Source of the DNA: CALOCN01 sp942491735
GTDB lineage: Bacteria; Eisenbacteria; RBG-16-71-46; JABDJR01
DNA length: 64,000 nucleotides
NCBI GenBank assembly: GCA_942491735.1
Contig: CALOCN010000014.1
Coordinates: 2,294,001-2,358,000 of the forward strand
Direction of reading: 5' to 3'
The position numbers were made by a program, and so were the translations under genes. Position 1 is the stretch's first letter; every line of letters starts with the position of its first letter. The notes below the pieces were generated by a model. That model searched no databases. It saw only the letters and a program-made list of their open reading frames with translations, and was not told the origin of the DNA. Positions 55,651-64,000 of the stretch are shown here, one piece after another.

Positions 55651-58089
55651 ATGACCCACAACGATCGCCTTCGCGTCCCCCCAGAGCAACTCCGTTGGTC
55701 CCTCAACCCGTCCGAACTCGGGTTCGACAGCACCGACGACGTGGTGGCCTGCGCCATCACACCGGGTCAGAACCGGGCCATCCGCGCCCTCGAACTGGGC
55801 CTGGCCCTGCGCAGCCACGGCTACAACGTCTTTGTCGCGGGCGAACCGGGGACCAGCCGATCCGAAACGGTGCAACATCTCCTGGAGAGCTTCGAGGATC
55901 CCACCTTCGTCCCCGAGGATCTCTGTTATGTCTACCGTTTCGAGAACCCGGACCAGCCCCGCCTGCTCCGCTTCCCCGCCGGCGAGGGGCGTCGCTTTCG
56001 TGACCGGATGCTGGACGCGGTGGAGCGATTGCGGGACGGGATCCCCAAGATCTTCCTGAGCGAGGTCTATCAGAAACGCCGCAAGGCCCGGGTGAAGCGC
56101 TTCACCGCCCGCCTTGAGGAAGTCGCCCGCCCCATGAAGACCAAGGCGGAGCCGGAGGGCCTCTCCCTCGTCCAGGTGGAGATCGGCGAGATGACCGAGG
56201 CGGAACTGCTTCCGGTCATCGACGGCGAGCCGGTGGCCTTCGAGGATCTCGAGGGCAAGGTCGAGGAAGGCACCTTCCCCAGGGAGGATCTCGAACGTCT
56301 GCTTTCCGTGCGGGCCAACCTCGAAGGCGAACTGCGCACCTTTCGCGAAGCGGCCAACACCCTCGTGGAACAGGCCGAGGTCGACATGCACGACCTCGAC
56401 CGACAGATGACCCGCCCCTACCTCAACGTGGTCCTCAGCGGGGTCTACCGGACCTTCCGCACCCTCAACGGGGTGGAGGAGTACCTGCGCGAGACCGAGG
56501 CCTTCCTGGAATCCCGCATGGCCATCTTCCGTGGCGGGGAGAACACCCCGGAAGCGGATGAGGAGGAGAGCCGGGCCGGCATCCTCCGCCGGCTCCAGGT
56601 CAACCTCATCCTCGACAACCACGGCGAGACCAAGCGGCCGGTGATCTGGGAGAACAACCCCACCGTCAGCAATCTCCGGGGCACGGTGGATCGGGAGTAC
56701 CGCAGCAACGGCATGACCGTCTCCGACTTCACCCATGTCAAGGCCGGCTCCCTGGTCCAGGCGCATGGTGGATTCCTCGTCCTGCAGGCCGACGATCTCG
56801 ACTCCGACACGCGTTCCTGGCACGTGATCAAACGCGCGCTGCGTACCGGACATGTGCAGATCGAAAGCGAAGGGGGCGACCATCCCTCGCTCCCCCGGGC
56901 CCTGCGACCGGAGCCCATCCCATCCGACGTCAAGGTGGTCCTGATCGGGGCGACCGATCTGTATCATCACCTGCTCGACGGGGATCCCGACTTCCGCAAG
57001 CTGTTCAAGGTCAAGGCGGAGTTCGACACCGAGATGGAACTGGGTCCCCAGGCCATCACCGAGTACGCGTGCCTCGTCCGTTCGGTCTGCGACGAGGATC
57101 GACTCCCCCACTTCACCGCGGAAGGCGTGGCCGCCGTCGTCGAGTACGCGGTACGCCTGGCCGGGCAGCGCAATCGCATCTCCACCCGTTTTGTCCGGGT
57201 GGCCGACCTGGTGCGGGAAGCGGCCTTCTGGGCCCGTCGCAACAACGGCGCCCCCATCGGCGGCGAGCACGTGCATCGCGCCCTCGAGGAGCGTCGCACC
57301 CGGGTGAACCTGGTCGAGGAGAAGACCCAGCGTCTCATCCGCGAAGGGGTCATCCTCATCGATACCGAGGCCGGGGTAGTCGGCCAGATCAACGGACTGG
57401 CCGTCCTCGATCTGGGTGATCACCGCTTCGGCCGCCCCACCCGCATCACGGCCAGCCTGGCCGCGGGAACCAGCGGGGTGGTGAACATCGAACGGATGGC
57501 GGACCTGTCGGGTCGCTACCACAACAAGGGCATCCTGATCATCACCGGCTACCTGCTGGAGACCTTTGCCGCCGATCACCCCCTGGCCATGTCGGCCAGC
57601 ATTACCCTGGAGCAGTCCTACGACGAGGTCGACGGCGACAGCGCCTCCGCGGCGGAGATCTATGCGTTGATCTCCGCCCTCAGCGATGTTCCGATTCGGC
57701 AGGATCTCGCCATCACCGGCTCCATGAACCAGAAGGGGCAGGTGCAGGCGGTCGGCGGGGTGAACGAGAAGATCGAGGGGTTCTTTGACCTCTGCGCGGC
57801 GCGCGGACTTTCCGGTACCCAGGGTGTCATCATTCCGTCCGCCAACCTTCCCCACCTCATGCTTCGCCCCCAGGTGGTGGACGCGGTGCGGGACCGCAAG
57901 TTCCATATCTACGCCATCAGTCGTATCGAGGAAGGCGCCGAGTTGCTCATGCAACGCGGGACCGGGGTGCGCGGTGCCGACGGTCTCTTCCCCGAGGACA
58001 GTCTGTTTGGTCGCGTGCAGACGCGTCTGGCCCAACTGGCCGAGGCGGCGCGCGACTTCCTTCCCTGGCGTGACGCGGCGGAGAAGTAG
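55651..58089 (+). CDS. Lon-related ATP-dependent protease (AAA_32/YcbZ type)
   Basis: A 812-residue protease of the LonB/YcbZ-like group. The N-terminal P-loop region reads NVFVAGEPGTSRSETVQHLL, in which the Walker A lysine is replaced (SRS for GK[ST]); the Walker B-like strand is GGFLVLQADDLDSD. LKRALR-like VIKRALRTGHVQIES follows. The C-terminal Lon protease domain is intact: catalytic Ser in VDGDSASAAEIYALISALS and Lys in VGGVNEKIEGFFDLC. ATG at 55651 has GGAG with 7-base spacing. Likely soluble and involved in protein quality control; ATP use is uncertain. Followed by ppiC 43 bases later. Confidence 0.88.
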   Translation: MTHNDRLRVPPEQLRWSLNPSELGFDSTDDVVACAITPGQNRAIRALELGLALRSHGYNVFVAGEPGTSRSETVQHLLESFEDPTFVPEDLCYVYRFENPDQPRLLRFPAGEGRRFRDRMLDAVERLRDGIPKIFLSEVYQKRRKARVKRFTARLEEVARPMKTKAEPEGLSLVQVEIGEMTEAELLPVIDGEPVAFEDLEGKVEEGTFPREDLERLLSVRANLEGELRTFREAANTLVEQAEVDMHDLDRQMTRPYLNVVLSGVYRTFRTLNGVEEYLRETEAFLESRMAIFRGGENTPEADEEESRAGILRRLQVNLILDNHGETKRPVIWENNPTVSNLRGTVDREYRSNGMTVSDFTHVKAGSLVQAHGGFLVLQADDLDSDTRSWHVIKRALRTGHVQIESEGGDHPSLPRALRPEPIPSDVKVVLIGATDLYHHLLDGDPDFRKLFKVKAEFDTEMELGPQAITEYACLVRSVCDEDRLPHFTAEGVAAVVEYAVRLAGQRNRISTRFVRVADLVREAAFWARRNNGAPIGGEHVHRALEERRTRVNLVEEKTQRLIREGVILIDTEAGVVGQINGLAVLDLGDHRFGRPTRITASLAAGTSGVVNIERMADLSGRYHNKGILIITGYLLETFAADHPLAMSASITLEQSYDEVDGDSASAAEIYALISALSDVPIRQDLAITGSMNQKGQVQAVGGVNEKIEGFFDLCAARGLSGTQGVIIPSANLPHLMLRPQVVDAVRDRKFHIYAISRIEEGAELLMQRGTGVRGADGLFPEDSLFGRVQTRLAQLAEAARDFLPWRDAAEK

Positions 58090-58132
58090 TGCCGTCCACG
58101 TCGTTCCGCTGATTCAACCCAAGGAGTGCCAC

Positions 58133-58414
58133 ATGGCCAGCGCCCGAGCCCGCCACATTCTCGTCGACAGCGAAGCCACCTGCAACGATCTCAAGACCCG
58201 CATCGAAGGGGGCGAGGACTTCGCCGAACTCGCGCGCGAGCACTCCTCCTGTCCATCCGGGCGCAAGGGCGGCGATCTGGGGAACTTCGGGCCCGGCCAG
58301 ATGGTGGCCGAGTTCGATCAGGTGGTGTTCAGCGCGGAGGTCGGTTCGGTCCAGGGACCGGTGCAGACCCAGTTCGGCTATCACCTCATCGAGGTCACCG
58401 AGCGCACCGACTAG
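58133..58414 (+). CDS. ppiC: Parvulin-type peptidyl-prolyl isomerase
   Basis: Single-domain cytoplasmic parvulin of 93 residues, the same size as E. coli PpiC. Active-site blocks: ARHILVDSEATCNDL, FAELAREHSSCPSGRKGGDLGNFGPGQMV, FDQVVFSAEVGSVQGPVQTQFGYHLIEV. AAGGAG lies eight bases before the ATG. It probably shares the transcript of the Lon-related protease, pairing folding and degradation. Confidence 0.93.
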   Translation: MASARARHILVDSEATCNDLKTRIEGGEDFAELAREHSSCPSGRKGGDLGNFGPGQMVAEFDQVVFSAEVGSVQGPVQTQFGYHLIEVTERTD

Positions 58415-58421
58415 TCCGGGG

Positions 58422-61208
58422 CTACCACTCCTGGGCCTGGGTAAGAATGCGCCGGGCCACCGGATGCTGCGGGGCGTACTTCAGCGCCAACTCGGCGAAG
58501 TACACCGCCTCCTCGTAGTCCTCCCGCTTGAGGTAATAGGTGGCCATGCCGATCATCGTCTCCACGCTTCGAAGGTCCAGTCGCCGGGCCCGCACGAACA
58601 GCGCGTAGGCTTCCTCGTCCCGGTCCAGGAGCAGGTAGGCCTGGCCGCGCAGCGCCTCCACGTCCGCGCTGGTGGGAAACACTCCCACCGCGTAGTCCAG
58701 GGTGCGGGCCGCCGCGTCGCCGTCCCCGTCGTCCAACTGGAGGCGGGCCAGGGTCACCGCGGCGCTACCGGCCGAGTCGGTGCGGCTGAGCAGGCGCTCG
58801 TACTCGTCCCGCGCCGCCGCCGAGTCTCCATGGGCGGTGAACAGCGCGGCACGACGGGTCAGGGCGGTGGTGTGATACGGATAGAGGTCGATCGCATCCC
58901 CGTAGAGTTGCAGCGCGCGCAACGTATCCCCCTCCCCTTCCAGGAGGCCGGCCAGGGTGACCAGAGCCGGCAAGTCCCGGGTCCCCGCGGCAACCGCCCG
59001 TTCCAGATTGCGGATCGACGCCTCCCCCCGCCCGGCGACCTGATCGGCGATGCCCAGGGCGGTGTAGGCCCGGGGATCCTCCGGCGATGCCTCCAGCAGT
59101 TTCTTCGCGGTCTCGGAGGCTTCCTCGAGGAGGCCGGTCTGGATCTGGGCCCGGGCCAGCTCGCGTAGCAGGTAGGGATCGCCCGGCAGGGCCTCCACCG
59201 CCTTGGCCAGACGAGCGGTGCGTTCCTCGTCCGCCCGGGGCCAGACCGGGAGGGCCTCGGCGGTCCCGGTGACATGGGCGAGGGCCCGGGCGGAGAACGC
59301 CTCGAGGGTTTCCCCCAGCACGGATTCCACGGCCTGGGCCAGGGACTGTCCTTCCCCGAAGGCATGGAGCATCCGCGGCACCGCGTCCCATCCATGCCGA
59401 TCGACCAGGTCCTGCAGGATGAGTCCGGCCTCGTGGTAGGCAAGCAATCTCTGATGGATGTCCCGGGGACGGGTGAAGGCGAGGGTGAGGGAGTCGACCG
59501 GAACCAGTTGGTCGTCGAGGTAGGCCGCCTTGAGATTCTGATCCCAGCTGATACCCCGGGGATACTGCTCGAGGTAGACGCTGAGCCCCTCGGTGAACCA
59601 GAACGGAACCTTCTTGTCGGTCATGTCCAGGGCGAGCACGTGACCGAACTCGTGACGCAGGATCTCCCGCCAGTTGGAGTTGCCGGCCAGGATGCGGGGC
59701 GAGTCCATGGCGACGACGTCCCCGAAACAGACCGCCGGAATGTTGCCGATCCAGGGAAGACCGGTCACCCGGGCGCTGAACCAGCTGTGGGTCGGAAACA
59801 CCTCGACGATGGTCCGGTTGCGGGGGCGCGCCCCATGCAGGTCGGTGAGCTCCTCGAAGATGTCCTCCAGGCTCTGCTGCAGGAGCGGCACGAGGACGCT
59901 GTCCTCGTCCGCGTCGAGGCGAATCTCGAAGTTGGGGGTCTGGTAGCGGGCGAAGGTGTCCATCTCGTCCAGCAGTTCCAGCTGGTTGTAGGCCCGGATG
60001 TTGAACGGATCCCCCTCGAAGCCCCGCTCCAGGAGACCCCGCGCTTCGATCTCGTTCCCCTCCCGCATGTGCAGGAGGCCGGTGTCGATGAGGGCGCGGG
60101 GGTGATCCGGGTCGATTTCCAGGACGCGCCCGTACATGGCGAACGCCTCCCGGTTGCGCCGCCCCATCTCCAGGATGTCCCCCAGTTCGAGAAACACATC
60201 CACGTTGTCGGGGTCGATCTCGAGGATTCCCGCCAGTTCCTGCCGGTAGGCGGTGGTGTCCCCGGCCAGGTAGTGCGCGACCACCGATTGATAGCGCGCG
60301 TTCAGGTGACCCGGGTTGGCCGTCAGGACCCCCTGCAGTTGTTCCAGGGCGCTGGCCGGTCGATCGGCCACGTTGGCCAGACGGGCCAGGACGACCCGCG
60401 CGTCCGCGTCCTCGCGGATCTCCAGCACCGACTCGGCCGAGTCCTCGGCCCGCCGCAACTGGTTGTTGAGCATGAGCAGCTCGGCCCGGGCCAGTTGCAG
60501 GTCGGGGTGATAGGGGGAGAGCTGCCCGGCCTGGTTCAGTTCCTCCGCGGCAAGCTGGGCCTGATACTTCTCCTGGAACAGGTAGGTGAGGGCAATCCGC
60601 GCATCGAGGTAGTCCACGCTGTCCTGGTACGCCAGCTCATAGAGGTTGGCCGCGCGCTGGAAGTCCCCGGTGGCGCTGGCCGCATCGGCAAGGGCCGCCC
60701 GATCCTGGGGCGAGAGGGTGGCGCCGGGACGATCCGCCTCGACGAGGGCGGCGTGGATGACCGCCGCATCCTCCCGGCGCCCCAGCCGCTGGAGCAGGCG
60801 GGCCTGGGCCGCCGCGGCCGGGAACGAGCGTCCCGCGGAAGGGGCAAGGAGGGTGATCGCTTCCTCGACGCGCCCCTGATGCTCCAGGGCACGCGCCCAG
60901 TACAGCATCGCGTCCACCCACCCCGGATGTCGACCGGCGGCGCGTTGCGCCTCCCGCTCGAGGTCCTCGAGGTTGCGCAGGACGTACAGGGTCCGCAGGT
61001 AGTCCCGTAGCACGGAGCGTTCCCGGACCGGGTCTCCCTGGAGTTCCGCGTCCAGGGCCAGGGTCTGCCATGCGGCCACCGCGTCGTCCCAGCGTCCCTC
61101 GTACTCGGCCTCGCGGGCCTCTTCCGCGGTCAGGGCCCAGCCGGCCGCGGGGGTACCCACCAGGAGAAGCAGGACCACGACGTGCACACTCGAATAAAGC
61201 CGGCTCAC
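58422..61208 (-). CDS. Large TPR protein with gluzincin (HExxH) peptidase domain
   Basis: A 928-residue exported or anchored protein. The N-terminal signal is LYSSVHVVVLLLLVGTPAAGWA. TPRs occupy residues ~30-420 and ~630-928 (ELGDILEMGRRNREAFAMYGRVLEIDPDHPRALIDTG). Between them is a peptidase MA-like domain: EILRHEFGHVLALDMTDKKVPFWFTEGLSVYLEQ near residue 515, giving HExxH and the third-ligand Glu (WFTEG). Starts at GTG (61208), overlapping the GlcD-like stop as GTGA. Converges on ppiC with 7 bases between. Substrate unknown. Confidence 0.82.
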   Translation of the reverse strand: MSRLYSSVHVVVLLLLVGTPAAGWALTAEEAREAEYEGRWDDAVAAWQTLALDAELQGDPVRERSVLRDYLRTLYVLRNLEDLEREAQRAAGRHPGWVDAMLYWARALEHQGRVEEAITLLAPSAGRSFPAAAAQARLLQRLGRREDAAVIHAALVEADRPGATLSPQDRAALADAASATGDFQRAANLYELAYQDSVDYLDARIALTYLFQEKYQAQLAAEELNQAGQLSPYHPDLQLARAELLMLNNQLRRAEDSAESVLEIREDADARVVLARLANVADRPASALEQLQGVLTANPGHLNARYQSVVAHYLAGDTTAYRQELAGILEIDPDNVDVFLELGDILEMGRRNREAFAMYGRVLEIDPDHPRALIDTGLLHMREGNEIEARGLLERGFEGDPFNIRAYNQLELLDEMDTFARYQTPNFEIRLDADEDSVLVPLLQQSLEDIFEELTDLHGARPRNRTIVEVFPTHSWFSARVTGLPWIGNIPAVCFGDVVAMDSPRILAGNSNWREILRHEFGHVLALDMTDKKVPFWFTEGLSVYLEQYPRGISWDQNLKAAYLDDQLVPVDSLTLAFTRPRDIHQRLLAYHEAGLILQDLVDRHGWDAVPRMLHAFGEGQSLAQAVESVLGETLEAFSARALAHVTGTAEALPVWPRADEERTARLAKAVEALPGDPYLLRELARAQIQTGLLEEASETAKKLLEASPEDPRAYTALGIADQVAGRGEASIRNLERAVAAGTRDLPALVTLAGLLEGEGDTLRALQLYGDAIDLYPYHTTALTRRAALFTAHGDSAAARDEYERLLSRTDSAGSAAVTLARLQLDDGDGDAAARTLDYAVGVFPTSADVEALRGQAYLLLDRDEEAYALFVRARRLDLRSVETMIGMATYYLKREDYEEAVYFAELALKYAPQHPVARRILTQAQEW

Positions 61209-62683
61209 ATTGCCTCCGGGTCGAACAGGTTGCCTTGGCCCAGGATCCATTTCGGGTCCCAGGTCCTCTTGAGGTCGCGCATGGCGCGAATCCGTTGGGG
61301 CGGATACTGGATGGCCAGGAAGTCCCGCTTGAGTTTCCCCAGCCCATGCTCCCCCGCCACTCCTCCCCCATGGGCCACGGCGTCGGTACACATCTCTCTC
61401 ACCACGCCCATGACCTCCATCCGCTGCGTCGCGTCCTCGGGAAAGAAATTCCAGTGGGGATGACCGTTGCCGATGTGACCGAACACCACATGTCGCAGGC
61501 CCCGCTCGGTCAGCACCTGCCGCCAGCGCTCCATGATCCCCGGTGCCTGTTCGTAGGGGACCCACCAGTCCGTACCGACCTTGCCCCCTCCGCGTTCCCG
61601 GAAACGGGACACGATCTCGTTGAGGGTGGCCGGGATCCGGTGTCGAAACGACCGGATGCGCTCGCGACCCGGGCCGTCGTCCACGACCAGGACATGGTCG
61701 AGAAATCCGGTGGCTCCCGCATCGCGGAGCGTGGTTTCCAGCAGGTCGAACCATGCCGCGAGGGCGGCGTCGCGATCCGCCGGGTCCCGGACATCCTGCT
61801 TGAATTCGATGGCCGCGCCGGTTCCCTCGGGCCAGGTGATGCCCTCGGGATTCCCGGACACCAGGTCCAACGCCCCGGCATCGATGAGTTCGAGGGCGCG
61901 TGGGCGCACCCGCTCGCACCTCCGGGCCGCGACCACGAACTCCAGCGCGGAGATGAGGGTGGGAAAGAAGGCGAGCCCGGTGAAGACCCCGGGAGGCCTG
62001 GGGATGACGTCGACCGTCACCTCGCTGATCGCGGCCAGGGTCCCTTCGCTTCCGATCAGATGATCAATGGGGTGTTCCGCATCGAAGTAGCCCGCGGTTC
62101 CCTTTTCTTCCCGGGGGCGATGATCCACCGGACGGCGCAGGGTCGCCGGTGTCCCATCCGCGCGGACCACGCGCAAGGCGCGGACCCAGGCCCGGGTCGG
62201 ACCGTAGAGCAACGTGTCCTCTCCCGTGGCATTGGTCGCGACCGTCGCTCCCAGCCGGGCCTCGTTGCGGCTGGTGGGATCCGGAGGGTAGAACCAGCCC
62301 TCCGCCTCCAACGCGCGCTGGAAGTCGCCGAGGAAGATCCCCGGCTCGGCCCGGGCCACCATGCCCCCCGTCTCGGGATCCCGTCCGATATCCAGGAGAC
62401 GGTCCATGCCCTCGGTGGCGACCAGCAAACCGGAGAGGGCGACACTGGCCCCGGTCACGCTGGTCTGTCCCCCGGCAAAGGTCACCGGGACATCCCGATC
62501 CGAGGCGAAGGCGAGCACTTCGCTCATCTCCGCTTCGTTGACGGGACGCACGACACCGTCCGGTGCACCTTCCAGGACGACATCCCGGGTATAGGCGCTA
62601 TAGCCGGGCGCATGGGGGCCCAGCACCGGAATGCGCCGGGCCAGGTCGGAAAAAGGGGTGTCGGGCGTGGGATCCGTCATCAT
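61205..62683 (-). CDS. FAD-linked oxidase, GlcD/D-lactate dehydrogenase type
   Basis: A 492-residue flavoenzyme oxidising a 2-hydroxy acid. PCMH-type FAD domain: VVRPVNEAEMSEVLAFASDRDVPVTFAGGQTSVTGASV and ATVATNATGEDTLLYGPTRAWV. The FAD-oxidase C-terminal domain has GHIGNGHPHWNFFP and the catalytic VAHGGGVAGEHGLGKLKRDFL. No Fe-S half is fused. GlcD or D-lactate dehydrogenase; choice of substrate is not possible. An extended -10 (TGC-TAAGAT, 62710-62715) gives a ~20-base leader. Confidence 0.9.
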   Translation of the reverse strand: MMTDPTPDTPFSDLARRIPVLGPHAPGYSAYTRDVVLEGAPDGVVRPVNEAEMSEVLAFASDRDVPVTFAGGQTSVTGASVALSGLLVATEGMDRLLDIGRDPETGGMVARAEPGIFLGDFQRALEAEGWFYPPDPTSRNEARLGATVATNATGEDTLLYGPTRAWVRALRVVRADGTPATLRRPVDHRPREEKGTAGYFDAEHPIDHLIGSEGTLAAISEVTVDVIPRPPGVFTGLAFFPTLISALEFVVAARRCERVRPRALELIDAGALDLVSGNPEGITWPEGTGAAIEFKQDVRDPADRDAALAAWFDLLETTLRDAGATGFLDHVLVVDDGPGRERIRSFRHRIPATLNEIVSRFRERGGGKVGTDWWVPYEQAPGIMERWRQVLTERGLRHVVFGHIGNGHPHWNFFPEDATQRMEVMGVVREMCTDAVAHGGGVAGEHGLGKLKRDFLAIQYPPQRIRAMRDLKRTWDPKWILGQGNLFDPEAM

Positions 62684-62709
62684 CGTTTCCAGGAACCGGC
62701 GGGAGGGTT

Positions 62710-62715
62710 ATCTTA
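62710..62715 (-). promoter_or_regulatory. Extended -10 box (TGC-TAAGAT) for the GlcD-like gene
   Basis: TGCTAAGAT on the minus strand about 27 bases upstream of the ATG; no clear -35. Confidence 0.35.
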
Positions 62716-62758
62716 GCATCGCTCGGCAGTCACCACAGGACCGGGAAGGCGGGACTCC

Positions 62759-63730
62759 ATGTTGAATCGGGGATGTTCGTGGCGTTGGGACGGCGTGCTG
62801 TGCGTGATACCGATCCTCCTCGCGCTCGTTCTCGTGGTTCCGGTCCGTGCGCAGCAAGCGGCCGACACCGGATTCGATCCGCGGATCACCGATCCCCGCA
62901 CTCCCTCCGGGACCGGCCCCCGGATCCTCATCGATGGCGGTCACACGAACTTCCATACCCTCGACGGTCGGTACGCTCCCTTTGCCGCGGTGTGCCGGGC
63001 CGACGGCTATCGGGTGGCCGGTTCGACGACTGCCCTCACCCCGGAACTCCTGGCCGAGGTCGACCTCCTCGTCATCGCCAACGCGCTGCACCCCCGCAAC
63101 GCCGAGGACTGGAGCCTCCCCACCCCCAATGCCTTCACGCCCCAGGAAGTGATGCTGATTCGCGAATGGGTCGGCGCCGGAGGCGGGCTGCTCCTCATCG
63201 CGGACCACATGCCGTTTCCCGGGGCCGTGGAGAGCCTGGCCGAGGCCTTTGGCGTCCGCTACCGGAACGGTTTCGTGGTCATCGGGGCGCAGCGCAATCG
63301 CCTGGTCTTCGCGCGGGAGAGCGGATCGCTGGCTTCCCATGTCGTCACCGGGGACCCTCTCGCGCCGCTTCAGCGGGTGGCCACCTTCATGGGCTCGGCG
63401 CTCACCGGAGAAGACCTCACTCCCCTGCTGATCCTCCCGGAGGGGGCCGTGTCGTTGGAACCCGCCGTCGCGTGGCAGTTCGAACAGGACACCGCACAAA
63501 CCGATGTGGCCGGTTGGTATCAGGGTGCCGTGGACACCTACGGGAACGGACGTGCCGCCTTCTTCGCCGAGGCCGCCATGTTCACGTCGCAACGTCAGGG
63601 AAACGGTCCGGTGATGGGTCTGGGATCACCGGAGGCGGAAGAGAATCTCGAACTGCTCCGCAACCTTCTCGCCTGGCTGACCCCGATACAGGACGCTCCC
63701 GCGGCCGCTCCCGCTAACGGGGGGCGCTGA
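62759..63730 (+). CDS. Secreted DUF4350-like (glutamine-amidotransferase-fold) protein
   Basis: A 323-residue exported protein with signal peptide LCVIPILLALVLVVPVRAQ. The mature part has a flavodoxin/GATase-like α/β fold: RILIDGGHTNFHTLDGRYAPFA, LLAEVDLLVIANAL, SLPTPNAFTPQEVMLIREWVGAGGGLLLIADHMPFPGA, EAFGVRYRNGFV. These are the conserved blocks of uncharacterised DUF4350-type proteins; no catalytic triad is claimed. The 3' end overlaps the convergent partial gene by 17 bases. Confidence 0.7.
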   Translation: MLNRGCSWRWDGVLCVIPILLALVLVVPVRAQQAADTGFDPRITDPRTPSGTGPRILIDGGHTNFHTLDGRYAPFAAVCRADGYRVAGSTTALTPELLAEVDLLVIANALHPRNAEDWSLPTPNAFTPQEVMLIREWVGAGGGLLLIADHMPFPGAVESLAEAFGVRYRNGFVVIGAQRNRLVFARESGSLASHVVTGDPLAPLQRVATFMGSALTGEDLTPLLILPEGAVSLEPAVAWQFEQDTAQTDVAGWYQGAVDTYGNGRAAFFAEAAMFTSQRQGNGPVMGLGSPEAEENLELLRNLLAWLTPIQDAPAAAPANGGR

Positions 63731-64000
63731 TCCAGGTCGCCTCGAAGGCGTCGATGAGAGCCTCGACGCGTGTATCGGTGCGCCCTCCCCGCTTGAGGTC
63801 CCAGATCCGGAACTCCTCCACCGCCACCCCGGATCCGGGTGTTCCCAGCAGGTTGATCATCACCAGTTGTTTGCCGTCCTTCCCGGGAGCCACGAGCTGG
63901 GACGTACCCAACCCCACGTGTTCGGCGGCATCGAGCTCGGCGCCCTGCACGAAGAGATCGACCGGGGAGGTCGTTCCCCATTGGGCATGGATGTCCTGGG
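63714..64000 (-). CDS. Unknown protein, C-terminal part only
   Basis: The frame is open to the window edge (QDIHAQWGTTSPVDLFVQGA at the start of what is visible) and ends EALIDAFEATWISAPR; 95 residues seen. β-rich with a repeated hydrophobic pattern (QLVMINLLGTPG, VAVEEFRIWDL). A GTG at 63950 could be an internal start, but the open upstream frame suggests a longer gene. No family recognised. Confidence 0.6.
   Translation of the reverse strand, partial: QDIHAQWGTTSPVDLFVQGAELDAAEHVGLGTSQLVAPGKDGKQLVMINLLGTPGSGVAVEEFRIWDLKRGGRTDTRVEALIDAFEATWISAPR

Noticed and set aside
55573..58035. Leftward open frame of 820 codons
   Set aside because: Antisense of the Lon-related protease; the protease dyad and upstream Shine-Dalgarno support the plus strand.
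1..64000. Mobile elements, CRISPR arrays, phage or integrase genes
   Set aside because: None seen on either strand; no transposase motifs, no regularly spaced repeats, and both tRNA genes are intact without flanking direct repeats that I could recognise.

Overview
The window is 64 kb of very GC-rich bacterial DNA with tightly packed genes, many of them joined by 4-base ATGA or GTGA stop/start overlaps. The gene content points to a diderm of the wider FCB/candidate-phylum type (Eisenbacteria- or Krumholzibacteriota-like; this is inference). Supporting features are a PorV-like outer-membrane protein, several secreted proteins ending in a FlgD/type-A-like C-terminal tail (…VYF-R-R…VRLP), a LapA/LapB pair, SPOR and PEGA-like proteins, a bacillithiol pathway, and many TPR proteins. 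I see no insertion sequence, CRISPR array, integrase or prophage. The region reads as core chromosome.

Layout from left to right. 1-6.3 kb (leftward): the 5' part of comEC, a CehA/McbA-type PHP-fold hydrolase with a sorting tail, then a BON / TPR / PEGA-like set. 6.4-13.2 kb: a rightward LysM lytic transglycosylase; a leftward PilZ - PorV - GlgD-like - GlgC group; and sppA, whose predicted promoter leaves almost no leader. 13.2-21 kb: secreted proteins (β-propeller, M6 protease), a PAP2 phosphatase and a membrane glycosyltransferase fused to TPRs. Its start codon overlaps that of the divergent pgeF. 21-25.5 kb: a complete bacillithiol operon, trxA - methyltransferase - bshC - bshB - bshA. 26-39.8 kb: a very long leftward run, rpsA - mtaB - miaB - lapA - lapB-like - TPR/SPOR - mutS - subtilase - porin, with a long structured leader ahead of rpsA. 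39.8-48 kb: cmk, aroA, hisC, a rightward unknown Rossmann protein, and scpA - scpB - pheA. 48-55.5 kb: a TMTC-like glycosyltransferase, tRNA-Ala, a giant GreA, tRNA-Leu, and a PutP-type symporter with a 36-residue partner. 55.6-64 kb: a Lon-related protease, ppiC, a large TPR/HExxH protein, a GlcD-like flavoenzyme, a DUF4350-like secreted protein and a partial gene.

Promoters found by eye share one style: TTGACA/TTGACC, a 16-18 base spacer, and often an extended TGC-TANNNT -10 box. They help to fix several start codons and suggest leaderless mRNAs for sppA and pgeF.

The observations most worth following are these. (i) A structured RNA candidate lies at 26.1-26.3 kb with its own consensus promoter and an embedded copy of the 16S anti-Shine-Dalgarno sequence. 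(ii) The bacillithiol operon carries a methyltransferase that could make N-methyl-bacillithiol. (iii) The P-protein PheA lacks the hallmark prephenate dehydratase residues. (iv) A catalytically degenerate GlgC paralogue is coupled to an intact one. (v) The region upstream of pilZ holds a promoter and about 490 bases of leader or non-coding RNA. (vi) Several unannotated small ORFs are present.
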